NCBI RefSeq assembly: GCF_009671205.1
Contig: NZ_CP045309.1
Coordinates: 5,660,001-5,724,000 of the forward strand
Direction of reading: 5' to 3'
DNA: 64,000 nucleotides
Origin: Micromonospora terminaliae
Lineage (GTDB): Bacteria; Actinomycetota; Actinomycetes; Mycobacteriales; Micromonosporaceae
The position numbers and the translations under genes were made by a program. Shown piece by piece: positions 37,052-45,773 of this stretch; positions within the stretch are counted from its first letter, which is position 1, and every line of letters begins with the position of its first letter. The notes beneath the pieces were generated by a model that saw only the letters and a list, made by a program, of their open reading frames with translations, ran no database searches and had not been told where the DNA came from.

Positions 37052-37480
37052 CTAGAGCCGCCGGTTCTCCCGCACCAAGCCGCCCTCGCACCAGTCCCGG
37101 TACACGAAAAGGTCCGGCCGCGCCAGCAGCACCCGGCTGTTGTGCGCCCAGTTGCGCATCAGCTCGTCGCCGGCTCGCTCGGCATGTTCGACGAGCTTGC
37201 GGAAGCGGCGCTTCGGGTGGGCCCGGAAGTTCGTCCGGATGCCGTCGGCCGCGTAGATGTAGAGGCAGTGCAGGGCGAACCGGCGGGCCGGGCAGGCCGG
37301 GTCCATGGCCAGGTCGAAGAGCGTCTGCACCAGGTGGTCCCCGGCGACAAGCAGGTCCCAGTCGGGCGGCATCGAGGTGAGCGGGACGGAGTCCGGCTGG
37401 TAGGCCCACGACCGCAGCTCGGCGGGCGACGGGTCGACGGGGTTGGCGAAGCCGTGGAACGTCTCTTCCTGCACGCTCAC
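37052..37480 (-). CDS. Conserved protein of unknown function
   Basis: 142 residues from the GTG at 37480, which has GGAAGG about 9 bases upstream; a longer version could begin at 37513. It is soluble, with LTSMPPDWDLLVAGDHLVQTLFDLAMD, ARRFALHCLYIYAADGIRTNFRAHPKRRFRKL and LFVYRDWCEGGLVRENRRL. The clustered aromatic and Arg residues suggest a compact helical fold, perhaps an interaction module. Similar proteins occur widely in actinobacteria, but I know no function. Confidence 0.7.
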   Translation of the reverse strand: MSVQEETFHGFANPVDPSPAELRSWAYQPDSVPLTSMPPDWDLLVAGDHLVQTLFDLAMDPACPARRFALHCLYIYAADGIRTNFRAHPKRRFRKLVEHAERAGDELMRNWAHNSRVLLARPDLFVYRDWCEGGLVRENRRL

Positions 37481-37650
37481 CGGCCGACCTTCCGCTTCCG
37501 CTGGCGGGGGCACCGGCCACCCGCGGACCCTGGCTGCTGGGCCGAAACGTTAACGCGGTTTCGCGGGGCGGCGGTAGACCTTCCCGGAATCAATTCGGCA
37601 ACCGTTGGCCGGGCCGGGGCGACCGTACGGCGGACCCGGCCCGGCCGAGG

Positions 37651-38859
37651 TCAGTCGGCCACTCCCACCGGCACCGGCCGGCGGGCGGCGGCGCGCCGGC
37701 GCAGCCAGCGCTTGAACCAGGGCAGGTCGGGCAGACGGGCCAACATCGGGCCGGTCACCACGGTGATCAGCACGTACGCGGTGGCGAGCGCGGCCAGCCG
37801 GGGCTCGACCGGGTACGCGGCGGCGACGGCCAGCCCGGCGATGACGATGGAGAACTCGCCGCGCGGGGTGAGCGCGAAGCCGGCCCGCCAGCGACCGGGC
37901 TCGGCGATCCCGGCCCGGCGGGCGGCCAGGTAACCGGTGGCCAGCTTCGTCCCCATGGTGACCACGGCCAGCAGGAACGCCGGCAGCAGCACCGGCGGCA
38001 TGTCGAGCGGGTCGGTGACCAGGCCGAAGAAGACGAAGAAGACCGCGGCGAAGAGGTCCCGCAGCGGCGAGAGCAACTCGGTGGCGTGGTGCGCCACCGG
38101 CCCGGACAGGGCGATGCCGACCAGGAACGCGCCGACCGCGGCGGAGACCTGGAGCTTGGCCGCGACCCCGGCGACGAGCAGGGTGAGGCCGAGCACCCCG
38201 AGCAGGAGCGCCTCCGGGTCCTTCGCCGAGAGCGCGGCGGAGATCAGGTGGCCGTACCGGATCGCGACGGTCAGCACGACGACCACGGAGAGCACCGCGA
38301 CGGCGAGCGCGATGCCGCCCTTCACGAAGCCGACCCCGGCGAGCAGCGCGGTGACCAGCGGCAGGTAGAGGGCCATCGCCAGGTCCTCGATCACCAGGAC
38401 GGAGAGGATGACCGGGGTCTCCCGGTTACCGACCCGGCCGAGGTCGCCGAGCACCTTCGCGATGACGCCCGACGAGGAGACCCAGGTGACGCCGGCGAGC
38501 ACCACGGCGGCCACCCAGCCCCAGCCGAGGAGCAGGGCGAACGCGAAGCCGGGCAGCGCGTTGAGCACCGCGTCGATCAGGCCGGCAGGTGCGGCCGAGC
38601 GGAGGTTGCCCACCAGTTCGTTGGCGCTGTATTCCAGGCCGAGCATGACGAGCAGCAGGATGACGCCGATCTCCGCGCCGATGGCGAAGAACTCCTCGCT
38701 GGCGTTGAGCGGCAGCAGGCCGCCGTGACCGAAGGCGAGGCCGGCGAGCAGGTAGAGGGGGATGGGTGAGACACCGAAGCGGCGGCTGAGCCGGCCGAGC
38801 AGGCCGAGCAGGAGCAGCAGCGCGCCGACCTCGACGAGAAGCGTGGTGGTTTCGTGCAT
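37651..38859 (-). CDS. khtU: K+/H+ antiporter membrane subunit (CPA2, KhtU-like)
   Basis: 402 residues with about 12 hydrophobic helices of the CPA2/NhaA fold. GVILLLVMLGLEYS, GVTWVSSSGVIAKVL and VLVIEDLAMALYLPLV carry the ion-path residues, and ALTPRGEFSIVIAGLAV is the conserved late helix. It exchanges K+ or other cations for protons. It is 7 bases downstream of the khtT-like gene, the same order as in Bacillus khtTU, where KhtT gates the transporter in response to c-di-AMP. Confidence 0.87.
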   Translation of the reverse strand: MHETTTLLVEVGALLLLLGLLGRLSRRFGVSPIPLYLLAGLAFGHGGLLPLNASEEFFAIGAEIGVILLLVMLGLEYSANELVGNLRSAAPAGLIDAVLNALPGFAFALLLGWGWVAAVVLAGVTWVSSSGVIAKVLGDLGRVGNRETPVILSVLVIEDLAMALYLPLVTALLAGVGFVKGGIALAVAVLSVVVVLTVAIRYGHLISAALSAKDPEALLLGVLGLTLLVAGVAAKLQVSAAVGAFLVGIALSGPVAHHATELLSPLRDLFAAVFFVFFGLVTDPLDMPPVLLPAFLLAVVTMGTKLATGYLAARRAGIAEPGRWRAGFALTPRGEFSIVIAGLAVAAAYPVEPRLAALATAYVLITVVTGPMLARLPDLPWFKRWLRRRAAARRPVPVGVAD

Positions 38860-38866
38860 CCGCGCC

Positions 38867-39367
38867 TCAGCCGTCCGGGTCCGCTTCGGCGAGGATCGCG
38901 GTCACCCCGTCGAGCCCTTGCCGGGTGCCGACCACGACCACCACGTCACCGGCCTGGAACCGGAAGGTGGGATCGGGCGAGACGATCACCTCGCCCTGAC
39001 GCAGCACCGCCACGATGGAGGCGCTGGTGCGGGTGCGTGCCTTGGTGTCACCGAGCGGCCGGCCGACGTAGCGGGAGCCGGCCGGGATGGCGATCTGCTC
39101 GGTGAGCAGCCCGGCGGCCTGGTCGCGCAGCCCCGCGAGCTGGCCGAGCATGAGCGACGCGCCGAGGATGTCGGCCAGCGCCTCCGCCTCGTCGTCGGTC
39201 AGCGGTATGTCGTGCTGACACGAGTCGGGGTCATCCGGGTCGTACAGGACCAGGTCGCGGCGGCCATTGCGGTGGGAGACCACGCCGAGGCGGCGCCCGG
39301 ATTCCGTCATCAAATCGTGACGGACGCCGATCCCCGGTAGGGCAGTCTGTTCGACACGTACTCGCAC
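38867..39367 (-). CDS. khtT: KhtT-like regulatory subunit with TrkA-C (RCK_C) domain
   Basis: 166 residues from the GTG at 39367, placed where transcription from TAGCCT (39380-39375) should begin; this gives VRVRVEQTALPGIG, equivalent to the start of KhtT proteins. Residues 85-166 are an RCK_C domain (PAGSRYVGRPLGD, TSASIVAVLRQGEVIVSPDP, GDVVVVVGTRQGLDGV). In Bacillus the homologous domain binds c-di-AMP and regulates the antiporter. It is divergent from the lipoprotein gene, with only 31 bases between. Confidence 0.87.
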   Translation of the reverse strand: MRVRVEQTALPGIGVRHDLMTESGRRLGVVSHRNGRRDLVLYDPDDPDSCQHDIPLTDDEAEALADILGASLMLGQLAGLRDQAAGLLTEQIAIPAGSRYVGRPLGDTKARTRTSASIVAVLRQGEVIVSPDPTFRFQAGDVVVVVGTRQGLDGVTAILAEADPDG

Positions 39368-39398
39368 CCGCGCAAGGCTACCGTGCGGAGGAGGCCCC

Positions 39399-40511
39399 AT
39401 GATCGGGCGCCGATTGCTCCCGGGTCTCGGTCTGCTGCTGGTGCCGGCCATCGCCGCCTGCTCGATCGGTGACGTCCGCCGGGCCCCACCGGACCGGTCG
39501 TCCGCGCCCCCGCGGCCGGCGCCGACCGCGCCGGCGCCGTCGCGGCCCGTCGGTTTCGACGAGGTACGCCAGGTCCGGGTCGACGTCGACCGCCGGTACG
39601 ACCGCCCGTTCGTGGAGTTCGCCGACGCCGACCACGGCTACGCCCTCTTCGTCGCCGCCTGCGACAACCCGCCGCCCAGCGGCGGCTGCCCCGGCCCCCG
39701 GCTGTTCGCGACGGTGGACGGTGGCCGTAGCTGGCGCGCCCTGCGGCACCCCCGTCCGGTGGCGGCGAGCCAGCAGCTCTACGCCGTGCCGGGGGCGCTC
39801 GTGCTGCTCTCCGAGCCGTACGGTTGGTACACGTCGACCGACGGCGGGGCGACCTTCGTCCACAGCACGGGGGCGGAGCCGGCGCCGCTGGTGGCCGCGC
39901 GGGGCCGATTCCAGGTGGTCGAGGGGCGCGGTGCCGTGGCCGAGTGGGACGGCGCGAGCCTGCGGCCGACGGCCGCCCAGCCGTCCGTACCCGGGCTGAA
40001 CACCGTGGGCCACTCCGGCGACCTCGTGGTGGCGGCCGGCGTGCGCGACGGCCGTCCCTACGCCGCGCTGTCCCGGGACGGGGGCCGGCACTGGGCGTCG
40101 ACACCGGTGTCCTGGCGGGGCGACGAGGTGGGGGTGCTGCGCGTGGCGATCGCCCCGGACGGCGGCGTGTGGCTGGTCGGGGAGCGCCCGGACCGGACGG
40201 GTTTCCCGGCGCTGTGGCGGCTGGTGGCCGGCTTCGAGTGGGCCCTGGTCCGGGCCGTCGGGCATCCGGCGCAGGCCCGTTCGGTGGCACCGCTCGGGGC
40301 CGAGCTGGTGGCGGTGACCAGCCCGGACGGGGTGGGCGTGGTGGCCGGCGGCCGTTACTACCGGGTCGACTGGCCGCTCACCGGGGAGCACCACCTCAGG
40401 GTCCTGGGTGACGGCACGATCGCCGCCAGCGGACCGGACGACCTGGTGCTCGGCACGGGCTGGACCGCAAACCGGCGCTGGGTCCGGGTGGTGCTCGACA
40501 AACAGCCGTAG
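39399..40511 (+). CDS. Lipoprotein with Asp-box beta-propeller
   Basis: 370 residues. The signal peptide RRLLPGLGLLLVPAIAAC has a lipobox ending at Cys21, so it is a predicted membrane-anchored lipoprotein. After a Pro-rich stretch, at least three Asp-box-like motifs (TVDGGRSW, STDGGATF, SRDGGRHW) point to a sialidase-type propeller, though no catalytic sialidase triad is evident. A sensory or binding role at the cell surface is the most I would infer. GGAGGAGG sits before the ATG. Confidence 0.82.
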   Translation: MIGRRLLPGLGLLLVPAIAACSIGDVRRAPPDRSSAPPRPAPTAPAPSRPVGFDEVRQVRVDVDRRYDRPFVEFADADHGYALFVAACDNPPPSGGCPGPRLFATVDGGRSWRALRHPRPVAASQQLYAVPGALVLLSEPYGWYTSTDGGATFVHSTGAEPAPLVAARGRFQVVEGRGAVAEWDGASLRPTAAQPSVPGLNTVGHSGDLVVAAGVRDGRPYAALSRDGGRHWASTPVSWRGDEVGVLRVAIAPDGGVWLVGERPDRTGFPALWRLVAGFEWALVRAVGHPAQARSVAPLGAELVAVTSPDGVGVVAGGRYYRVDWPLTGEHHLRVLGDGTIAASGPDDLVLGTGWTANRRWVRVVLDKQP

Positions 40512-40534
40512 TGACGGGCGTCACACCACTGGAG

Positions 40535-40553
40535 TTGAGCGGAATAGACTCAA
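40535..40553 (+). promoter_or_regulatory. HAIR operator of clpB
   Basis: TTGAGC-N7-ACTCAA; the flanking bases extend the symmetry to GAGTTGAG/CTCAACTC, 8-base perfect arms around 9 bases. TAGACT (40545-40550) inside it is a candidate -10, so HspR binding would block RNA polymerase. Confidence 0.85.
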
Positions 40554-40599
40554 CTCTGGTTGTGTCCTTCCCAGTGGACACGCCGATCCGGGGGAGCCC

Positions 40600-43191
40600 A
40601 TGAACACGGAACGACTCACCACCAAGAGCCGCGAGACCATCACCGGTGCCGTCGCGCTGGCGAACCAGCGCGGTCACGCCACCGTGGAGCCCTGGCACCT
40701 GCTGCTGGCGCTGCTGGACACCGAGGGTTCGACCGCCGCGGGCCTGCTGCGCGCCGTCGGGGCGGACCCCGCCGAGCTGCGCCGGGTCGCCCAGCGCTCG
40801 GTCGACGCCCTGCCCGCGGCGCGCGGCTCCAGCATCGCCGAGCCCACCCTGGCCCGGGAGTTCGTCAACGCCATCGGCGCCGCCGAGCAGATCGCCCGGC
40901 CGCTGGGCGACGAGTACACCTCGACCGAGCACCTGCTGGCCGGGCTGGCCCGGGTGGGCGGCGCGGTCTCCGTCGCGCTGAAGAACTCCGGCGCCACCGA
41001 GGAGAACCTCGTCGCCGCCTTCCCGACCGTGCGCGGCGGGGACCGGCGGGTCACCACGGCCGACCCCGAGCAGACCTACCAGGCCCTCGCGAAGTACGGC
41101 GTCGACCTGACCGCGAGCGCGCGTGAGGGGAAGATCGACCCGGTCATCGGCCGCGACTCGGAGATCCGCCGGGTGATCCAGGTGCTGTCCCGGCGTACCA
41201 AGAACAACCCGGTGCTGATCGGCGAGCCGGGCGTCGGCAAGACCGCCATCGTCGAGGGCCTGGCCCAGCGGATCGTCGCCGGTGACGTGCCGGAGTCGCT
41301 GCGGGACAAGAAGCTCGTCTCGCTCGACCTCGGCGCCATGGTGGCCGGAGCGCAGTACCGCGGCCAGTTCGAGGAGCGGCTCAAGTCGGTGCTGGAGGAG
41401 ATCAAGAACTCCGACGGCCAGGTCATCACCTTCCTCGACGAGCTGCACACCGTCGTCGGCGCCGGCAAGGGCGAGGGCTCGATGGACGCCGGCAACATGC
41501 TCAAGCCGATGCTGGCCCGCGGCGAGCTGCGGATGGTGGGCGCCACCACGCTGGACGAGTACCGCGAGCACATCGAGAAGGACCCGGCGCTGGAGCGCCG
41601 CTTCCAGCCGGTGCTGGTGGGCGAGCCGACCATCGAGGACACCATCGGCATCCTGCGCGGCCTGAAGGAGCGCTACGAGGTGCACCACGGCGTCCGGATC
41701 ACCGACGCCGCGCTGGTGGCCGCCGCCGCGCTCTCCGACCGCTACATCACCGACCGCTTCCTGCCGGACAAGGCCATCGACCTGGTCGACGAGTCCGCCT
41801 CGCGGCTCCGGATGGAGATCGACTCCCGCCCGGTCGAGGTGGACGAGATCGAGCGGGCGGTACGCCGGCTGGAGATCGAGGAGATGGCGCTGGCCAAGGA
41901 GCCGGACGCCGCCTCCGCCGAGCGGCTGGCCCGGCTGCGCAAGGAGCTGGCCGACAAGCGCGAGCAGCTCACCGCGCTCTCCGAGCGCTGGCAGCTGGAG
42001 AAGAGCCACATCACCAAGCTCTCCACCGCCAAGGAGGAGCTGGAGCGGCTCGGCGGCGAGGCCGAGCGGGCCGAGCGTGACGGCGAGCTGGAGCGCGCCG
42101 CCGAGCTGCGCTACGGCCGGATCCCCGCCCTCCAGGCCGAGCTGAAGCGGGCCGAGGAGGAGCTGGCCCGGCTCCAGGCCGACGGCGCGATGCTCAAGGA
42201 GGAGGTCGGCGCGGACGACATCGCCGCCGTCGTCGCCTCCTGGACCGGCATCCCGGCCGGCCGCCTGCTGGAGGGTGAGACCGCCAAGCTGCTCCGGATG
42301 GAGGAGACGCTGGGCTCCCGCGTCGTCGGCCAGACCGAGGCCGTCACCTCGGTGTCCGACGCGGTCCGCCGTGCCCGGGCCGGCGTCGCCGACCCGGACC
42401 GCCCGACCGGCAGCTTCCTCTTCCTGGGCCCGACCGGTGTCGGCAAGACCGAGCTGGCCAAGGCGCTCGCCGAGTTCCTCTTCGACGACGAGCGGGCCAT
42501 GGTTCGCATCGACATGAGCGAGTACGGCGAGAAGCACTCCGTCGCCCGCCTGGTCGGCGCCCCGCCCGGTTACGTCGGCTACGAGGAGGGCGGCCAGCTC
42601 ACCGAGGCGGTGCGCCGCCGGCCGTACTCGGTGATCCTGCTGGACGAGGTGGAGAAGGCGCACCCGGACGTCTTCGACGTGCTGCTCCAGGTGCTCGACG
42701 ACGGCCGCCTCACCGACGGCCAGGGTCGCACCGTCGACTTCCGCAACGCGATCCTGATCCTCACCTCGAACCTGGGGTCGTCGGTCATCAGCGACCTGAC
42801 GCTGGCCGAGGAGCAGCGCCGGGAGGGCGTCCTCGCGGTGGTCCGGTCGCACTTCAAGCCGGAGTTCCTCAACCGCCTCGACGACATCGTGGTGTTCGCC
42901 GCCCTCCAGGGTGAGGACCTGCGAGCCATCGTGGACATCCAGCTCGACCGGATGCGGAAGCGGCTCGCCGACCGCCGGTTGTCGCTGGACATCAGCGACG
43001 CCGCCCGGGTGTGGCTGGCCGAGCACGGGTACGACCCGATCTACGGCGCCCGCCCGCTGCGCCGCCTGGTGCAGTCGGCGATCGGCGACCAGCTCGCGAA
43101 GGCCCTCCTGGCCGGCCAGATCCGCGACGGCGACACCGTGCGGGTCGACCTGTCCGACACCAAGGACGGCCTCACGGTGACGGCGGCCTGA
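40600..43191 (+). CDS. clpB: ATP-dependent disaggregase ClpB
   Basis: 863 residues, full length. ClpN repeats at 1-145, first AAA+ domain with GEPGVGKT, long middle coiled-coil ([20 protein letters not shown]) that binds DnaK, second AAA+ domain with GPTGVGKT and [15 protein letters not shown], then the C-terminal oligomerisation region. It extracts proteins from aggregates together with DnaK. Transcription is likely under HspR via the HAIR site 47 bases upstream. A GTGTCC/GGACAC hairpin (40562-40581) lies in the leader. Confidence 0.98.
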   Translation: MNTERLTTKSRETITGAVALANQRGHATVEPWHLLLALLDTEGSTAAGLLRAVGADPAELRRVAQRSVDALPAARGSSIAEPTLAREFVNAIGAAEQIARPLGDEYTSTEHLLAGLARVGGAVSVALKNSGATEENLVAAFPTVRGGDRRVTTADPEQTYQALAKYGVDLTASAREGKIDPVIGRDSEIRRVIQVLSRRTKNNPVLIGEPGVGKTAIVEGLAQRIVAGDVPESLRDKKLVSLDLGAMVAGAQYRGQFEERLKSVLEEIKNSDGQVITFLDELHTVVGAGKGEGSMDAGNMLKPMLARGELRMVGATTLDEYREHIEKDPALERRFQPVLVGEPTIEDTIGILRGLKERYEVHHGVRITDAALVAAAALSDRYITDRFLPDKAIDLVDESASRLRMEIDSRPVEVDEIERAVRRLEIEEMALAKEPDAASAERLARLRKELADKREQLTALSERWQLEKSHITKLSTAKEELERLGGEAERAERDGELERAAELRYGRIPALQAELKRAEEELARLQADGAMLKEEVGADDIAAVVASWTGIPAGRLLEGETAKLLRMEETLGSRVVGQTEAVTSVSDAVRRARAGVADPDRPTGSFLFLGPTGVGKTELAKALAEFLFDDERAMVRIDMSEYGEKHSVARLVGAPPGYVGYEEGGQLTEAVRRRPYSVILLDEVEKAHPDVFDVLLQVLDDGRLTDGQGRTVDFRNAILILTSNLGSSVISDLTLAEEQRREGVLAVVRSHFKPEFLNRLDDIVVFAALQGEDLRAIVDIQLDRMRKRLADRRLSLDISDAARVWLAEHGYDPIYGARPLRRLVQSAIGDQLAKALLAGQIRDGDTVRVDLSDTKDGLTVTAA

Positions 43192-43205
43192 CCCCGGACC
43201 CCGGC

Positions 43206-43259
43206 GATCAAGGAGTTTGCGTCGGCTGCGGCACATCGGCCGACGCAAACTTCTTGATC
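43206..43259. terminator. 21-bp inverted repeat after clpB
   Basis: GATCAAGGAGTTTGCGTCGG (43206-43225, arm to 43226) pairs with 43239-43259 around a 12-base loop with a single G-U mismatch. It probably terminates clpB. The sequence GATCAAG(A/G)AGTTTGCGTC resembles palindromes I associate with Micromonospora intergenic regions. Confidence 0.7.
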
Positions 43260-43299
43260 AACAGGGTCGGCGGGGGCCGGCCGGGGAAATAGTGGGGGC

Positions 43300-43683
43300 A
43301 TGTTCGGGATCGGGGAGAAGGACCGGGAGTTGGACGCGGCCGTCGAGGAGCTTCGGCGGGCGGACACCCTCGCCTTCGGCGGGGTGGGTATCGCGGGGCA
43401 GATCCTGCCGGCGACCGAGGCGTACCGGCACGTGGAGCGGGCCCTGCGGGAGCATCCCGAGGCGGCCCGCAAGAAGGTCGACCGGCTGCTGAAGCACGGG
43501 TCGCCGGCCGGAAAGGCGTACGCGGCCACGCTGCTCGACACGGTCGACCCGGCGGCCGGCCGGGCCGCGTGGGAGCGGCTCCGCGACGACGACGGCGAGT
43601 TCACCACGTTCAGCGGCTGCCTCATGGACCGCGCCACCCTGCGCGAGTACGCCACCGAACGCCTCGCCGGCACCGCACGGTAG
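43300..43683 (+). CDS. Conserved protein of unknown function, 127 residues
   Basis: A soluble, alpha-helical protein: ELDAAVEELRRADTLAFGGVGIAGQILPATEAY, RKKVDRLLKHGSPAGKAYAATLLDTVDPAAG and FTTFSGCLMDRATLREYATERL. The GSPAGKAYAATLLD repeat-like helix pairs suggest a HEAT-like array, used for binding. I do not recognise it. It lies between clpB and the DUF4178 cluster and ends directly before the HAIR-like palindrome, so it may belong to neither operon. Confidence 0.65.
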   Translation: MFGIGEKDRELDAAVEELRRADTLAFGGVGIAGQILPATEAYRHVERALREHPEAARKKVDRLLKHGSPAGKAYAATLLDTVDPAAGRAAWERLRDDDGEFTTFSGCLMDRATLREYATERLAGTAR

Positions 43684-43700
43684 TTGAGCCGTCACTCAAC
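43683..43700. promoter_or_regulatory. HAIR-like palindrome with shortened spacer
   Basis: GTTGAG (43683-43688) and CTCAAC (43695-43700) enclose 6 bases; the arms are those of HAIR but the spacer is 3 bases too short for the usual HspR geometry. It lies between the 127-residue gene and the DUF4178 operon promoter. Confidence 0.4.
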
Positions 43701-43733
43701 GAACAACACTTCGGCGCGGGTGCGTCGGGTTGT

Positions 43734-43739
43734 TACCGT
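43734..43739 (+). promoter_or_regulatory. -10 element of the DUF4178 operon
   Basis: TACCGT with 8 bases to the ATG at 43748. This spacing equals the leaderless pattern seen across the window; the -35 is not recognisable. Confidence 0.45.
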
Positions 43740-43747
43740 CTCCGCCG

Positions 43748-43774
43748 ATGGACCTTGGGGGGAGACGGCCGTGA
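43748..43774 (+). CDS. Candidate leaderless 8-codon leader ORF (MDLGGRRP)
   Basis: ATG at 43748 lies where transcription from TACCGT should start. Its TGA (43772-43774) overlaps the GTG start of the DUF4178 gene (43771-43773). Translation of the leader would therefore terminate on the downstream start, coupling the two. It encodes two Arg and a Pro next to the stop. No homology can be judged for so short a peptide. Confidence 0.4.
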   Translation: MDLGGRRP

Positions 43775-44403
43775 ACGGTTCGCTGGCGTACGTGGTGACC
43801 ACGTTGGGCTGCCTGGTCGGGGTGGCCGGCGTCGTGATCGCCGTGGTCGCCCTGCGCAAGGCCCGGTCGGCGCCACGCCCGAAGGCCGCACCCGGTGACC
43901 CCTTCCGGGACCGGGACGCCGATGCGCTGCGCGGCGACCCCCGCGCCCTCAAGCCGGGCGACATCGTGGAGATCCGTCAGGTCCCCTACACCGTGCGCGG
44001 CTCGGTGCACCTGGTCGAGGGCGGCTGGAGCTGGGCGGAGCACCTGCTCGACGACGCCGGCGGCGTGAAGCGCTGGCTCTCCGTCGAGTCGGAGCCGGAC
44101 CTGGAGCTGGTGCTCTGGACCAGCGAGCCGTCGGCCACCGTCACCCCGGGCGCGCCGACCCTGGAGATCGCCGGGCGGCGCTACAACTGGGACGAGTCCG
44201 GCCAGGCCAAGTTCACCGCCACCGAGGGCACCGGCCTCGACCCGCGCGGCACCATGCGCTACCACGACTACCAGGCGCCCGGCGGCGCCCGGCTCTCGTT
44301 CGAGGCGTACGGGGAGGCCGGCTGGGAGGTGAACCTCGGCGAGCAGTTGCACCGGGCCGAGGTGATGATCTACCCGCAGGGCGGGCCGGAGAAGGTGGGC
44401 TAG
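43771..44403 (+). CDS. DUF4178 domain membrane protein
   Basis: 210 residues from the GTG at 43771 with GGGGGGAG just upstream. One N-terminal helix (LAYVVTTLGCLVGVAGVVIAVVAL) anchors it; the rest is cytoplasmic. The DUF4178 domain is at about 65-205: KPGDIVEIRQVPYTVRG, EGGWSWAEHLLDD, EPDLELVLW and YHDYQAPGGARLSFEAYGE. DUF4178 genes co-occur with spermidine synthase and DUF350 genes in actinobacteria and beyond. It is the first full gene of the cluster. Function unknown; an envelope-stress role is inferred from context. Confidence 0.87.
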   Translation: MNGSLAYVVTTLGCLVGVAGVVIAVVALRKARSAPRPKAAPGDPFRDRDADALRGDPRALKPGDIVEIRQVPYTVRGSVHLVEGGWSWAEHLLDDAGGVKRWLSVESEPDLELVLWTSEPSATVTPGAPTLEIAGRRYNWDESGQAKFTATEGTGLDPRGTMRYHDYQAPGGARLSFEAYGEAGWEVNLGEQLHRAEVMIYPQGGPEKVG

Positions 44404-44406
44404 AAC

Positions 44407-44898
44407 GTGCTCGTCGCCCTGGAGGCCCCGTACGTCGACACCCGCGCCGCCGATCTGAGCCTGGCCCTCGGTGGCCCCGAACGCCCCGCCCTGCACGTGC
44501 GCGAGCTGACGCTGCCGAGCGGGCTGCGGGTGCGGCTGCGCCTGCTCGGCGCCTCGCACCAGGTGGTCTGCGGCGACCTCACCGAGACGGTCGCCTGCCT
44601 GCCCGGCCGCCCTCCGCACCTGCCGGACGCCCTGCACGACGAGACCGCCGGCTACCGGTTCACCGCCACGGTGCTCCGGCCGGCGGGCGACGGCCTGCGC
44701 ACCCGGGTCGCCGCGCTCCGCGCCGACCTGGCCGACGACCCGTACGCGCTGGTCGGGGTCTTTCCCGGCGACGAGGACGCGGTCACCGCGCTCGCCGTCC
44801 GCCCGGACCCGCCGGACGGCTCGGTGGCCTGGCGCACCTGGCACGCGTATCCCCAGACGAACGAACTGGTCCTGACGGAGACGGTGGTGGCACTGTGA
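44407..44898 (+). CDS. DUF2617 family protein
   Basis: 163 residues from the GTG at 44407, only 3 bases after the DUF4178 stop. PYVDTRAADLSLALGG, LRVRLRLLGASHQVV and LVGVFPGDEDAVTALAV, then WRTWHAYPQTNELVLTETVV, are the DUF2617 profile. It is soluble with no catalytic motif that I can name. Its stop overlaps the DUF4247 GTG, showing tight coupling. Its constant company with DUF4178 and DUF4247 suggests a shared complex. Confidence 0.85.
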   Translation: MLVALEAPYVDTRAADLSLALGGPERPALHVRELTLPSGLRVRLRLLGASHQVVCGDLTETVACLPGRPPHLPDALHDETAGYRFTATVLRPAGDGLRTRVAALRADLADDPYALVGVFPGDEDAVTALAVRPDPPDGSVAWRTWHAYPQTNELVLTETVVAL

Positions 44899-45320
44899 CG
44901 TACCGACGGTGGTTCGTGGTCGGGATTGCGGTGGCCGTGGTGGGTGCCCTGGTCGCCGCCTTCGCGATCTTCTACGGCAACTTCTCGCCCCGCGGCTACG
45001 TGCAGGACCACTACACCCGGGCGGTCAGCCGGGACCTCGGCTCCGACGCGCTCGCGTACACCTCGACGCGGGCGCCGAGCCAGGTGGCGAAGGACGTCAC
45101 CGACGCCTGGCAGCCCGCCGACCAGTACGTCGACGGCAGCGGTGTCTACCTGCGCTACGACGACGACTCGGTGGTGATCCTGCCGCTCGCCGCCGGTTCG
45201 CTGATCCTGCTCGAACGGATGACCACCGCCTACCCCCGCTACCACCACGTCGTCGGCGGTGGCTGGGGCTGGGGCCGTGGCACCACCGTCCGGGGCGGCG
45301 GCCCCGGCGCCGGCAAGTAG
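44895..45320 (+). CDS. DUF4247 membrane-anchored protein
   Basis: 141 residues from the GTG at 44895. The N-terminal helix VVGIAVAVVGALVAAFAIFYG anchors an external domain: SPRGYVQDHYTRAVSRDLGSDALAYTSTRAPSQVAKDV, then SGVYLRYDDDSVVILPL, ending in a Gly/Trp/Arg-rich tail (GGGWGWGRGTTVRGGG). DUF4247 is a known companion of DUF4178 and DUF350. The external placement suggests a sensor or stabiliser for the membrane complex. It overlaps DUF2617 by 4 bases. Confidence 0.85.
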   Translation: MTYRRWFVVGIAVAVVGALVAAFAIFYGNFSPRGYVQDHYTRAVSRDLGSDALAYTSTRAPSQVAKDVTDAWQPADQYVDGSGVYLRYDDDSVVILPLAAGSLILLERMTTAYPRYHHVVGGGWGWGRGTTVRGGGPGAGK

Positions 45321-45350
45321 CCCGTCCGACCCCTCACCCTGGAGCCCCCT

Positions 45351-45773
45351 GTGCAGCACCTCGCCACCGATCTGCTGGTCACCCTCGCGTACGGGGTGGT
45401 CGGCGTCGTCCTGATGGGCATCGGGTACGCGCTGGTCGACCTGGCCACCCCGGGCCGGCTCAACCACCTGATCTGGCACGAGCGCAACCGGAACGCCGCC
45501 GTGCTGCTCGCCTCCAACCTGGTCGGCGTCGGCATCATCGTGGTCGCCGCGATCGTGGCGAGCGAGGACGACTTCGCGCTCGGCCTGGTCGGCGCGGCAG
45601 CATACGGGATCCTCGGCCTGGTGATCATGGCGGTGGCGTTCGTCCTGCTGGACGTGGCCACCCCGGGCAAGCTCGGTGAGCTGCTGGTCGACCCGGAGCC
45701 GCACCCGGCCGTGTGGGTCTCCGCCGTCGTGCACGTCGCCACCGGCGCGATCATCGCAGCCGCGATCAGCTGA
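45351..45773 (+). CDS. DUF350 four-helix membrane protein
   Basis: 140 residues made of two similar halves, each with a pair of helices: TLAYGVVGVVLMGIGYALVDLATPG and GLVIMAVAFVLLDVATPGK; the repeated xxVDLATPG/LDVATPG is the DUF350 mark. E. coli YjfL belongs to this family. It may act as a small membrane partner or channel for the cluster. It begins 30 bases after DUF4247 and its stop TGA shares a base with the next ATG. Confidence 0.88.
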   Translation: MQHLATDLLVTLAYGVVGVVLMGIGYALVDLATPGRLNHLIWHERNRNAAVLLASNLVGVGIIVVAAIVASEDDFALGLVGAAAYGILGLVIMAVAFVLLDVATPGKLGELLVDPEPHPAVWVSAVVHVATGAIIAAAIS

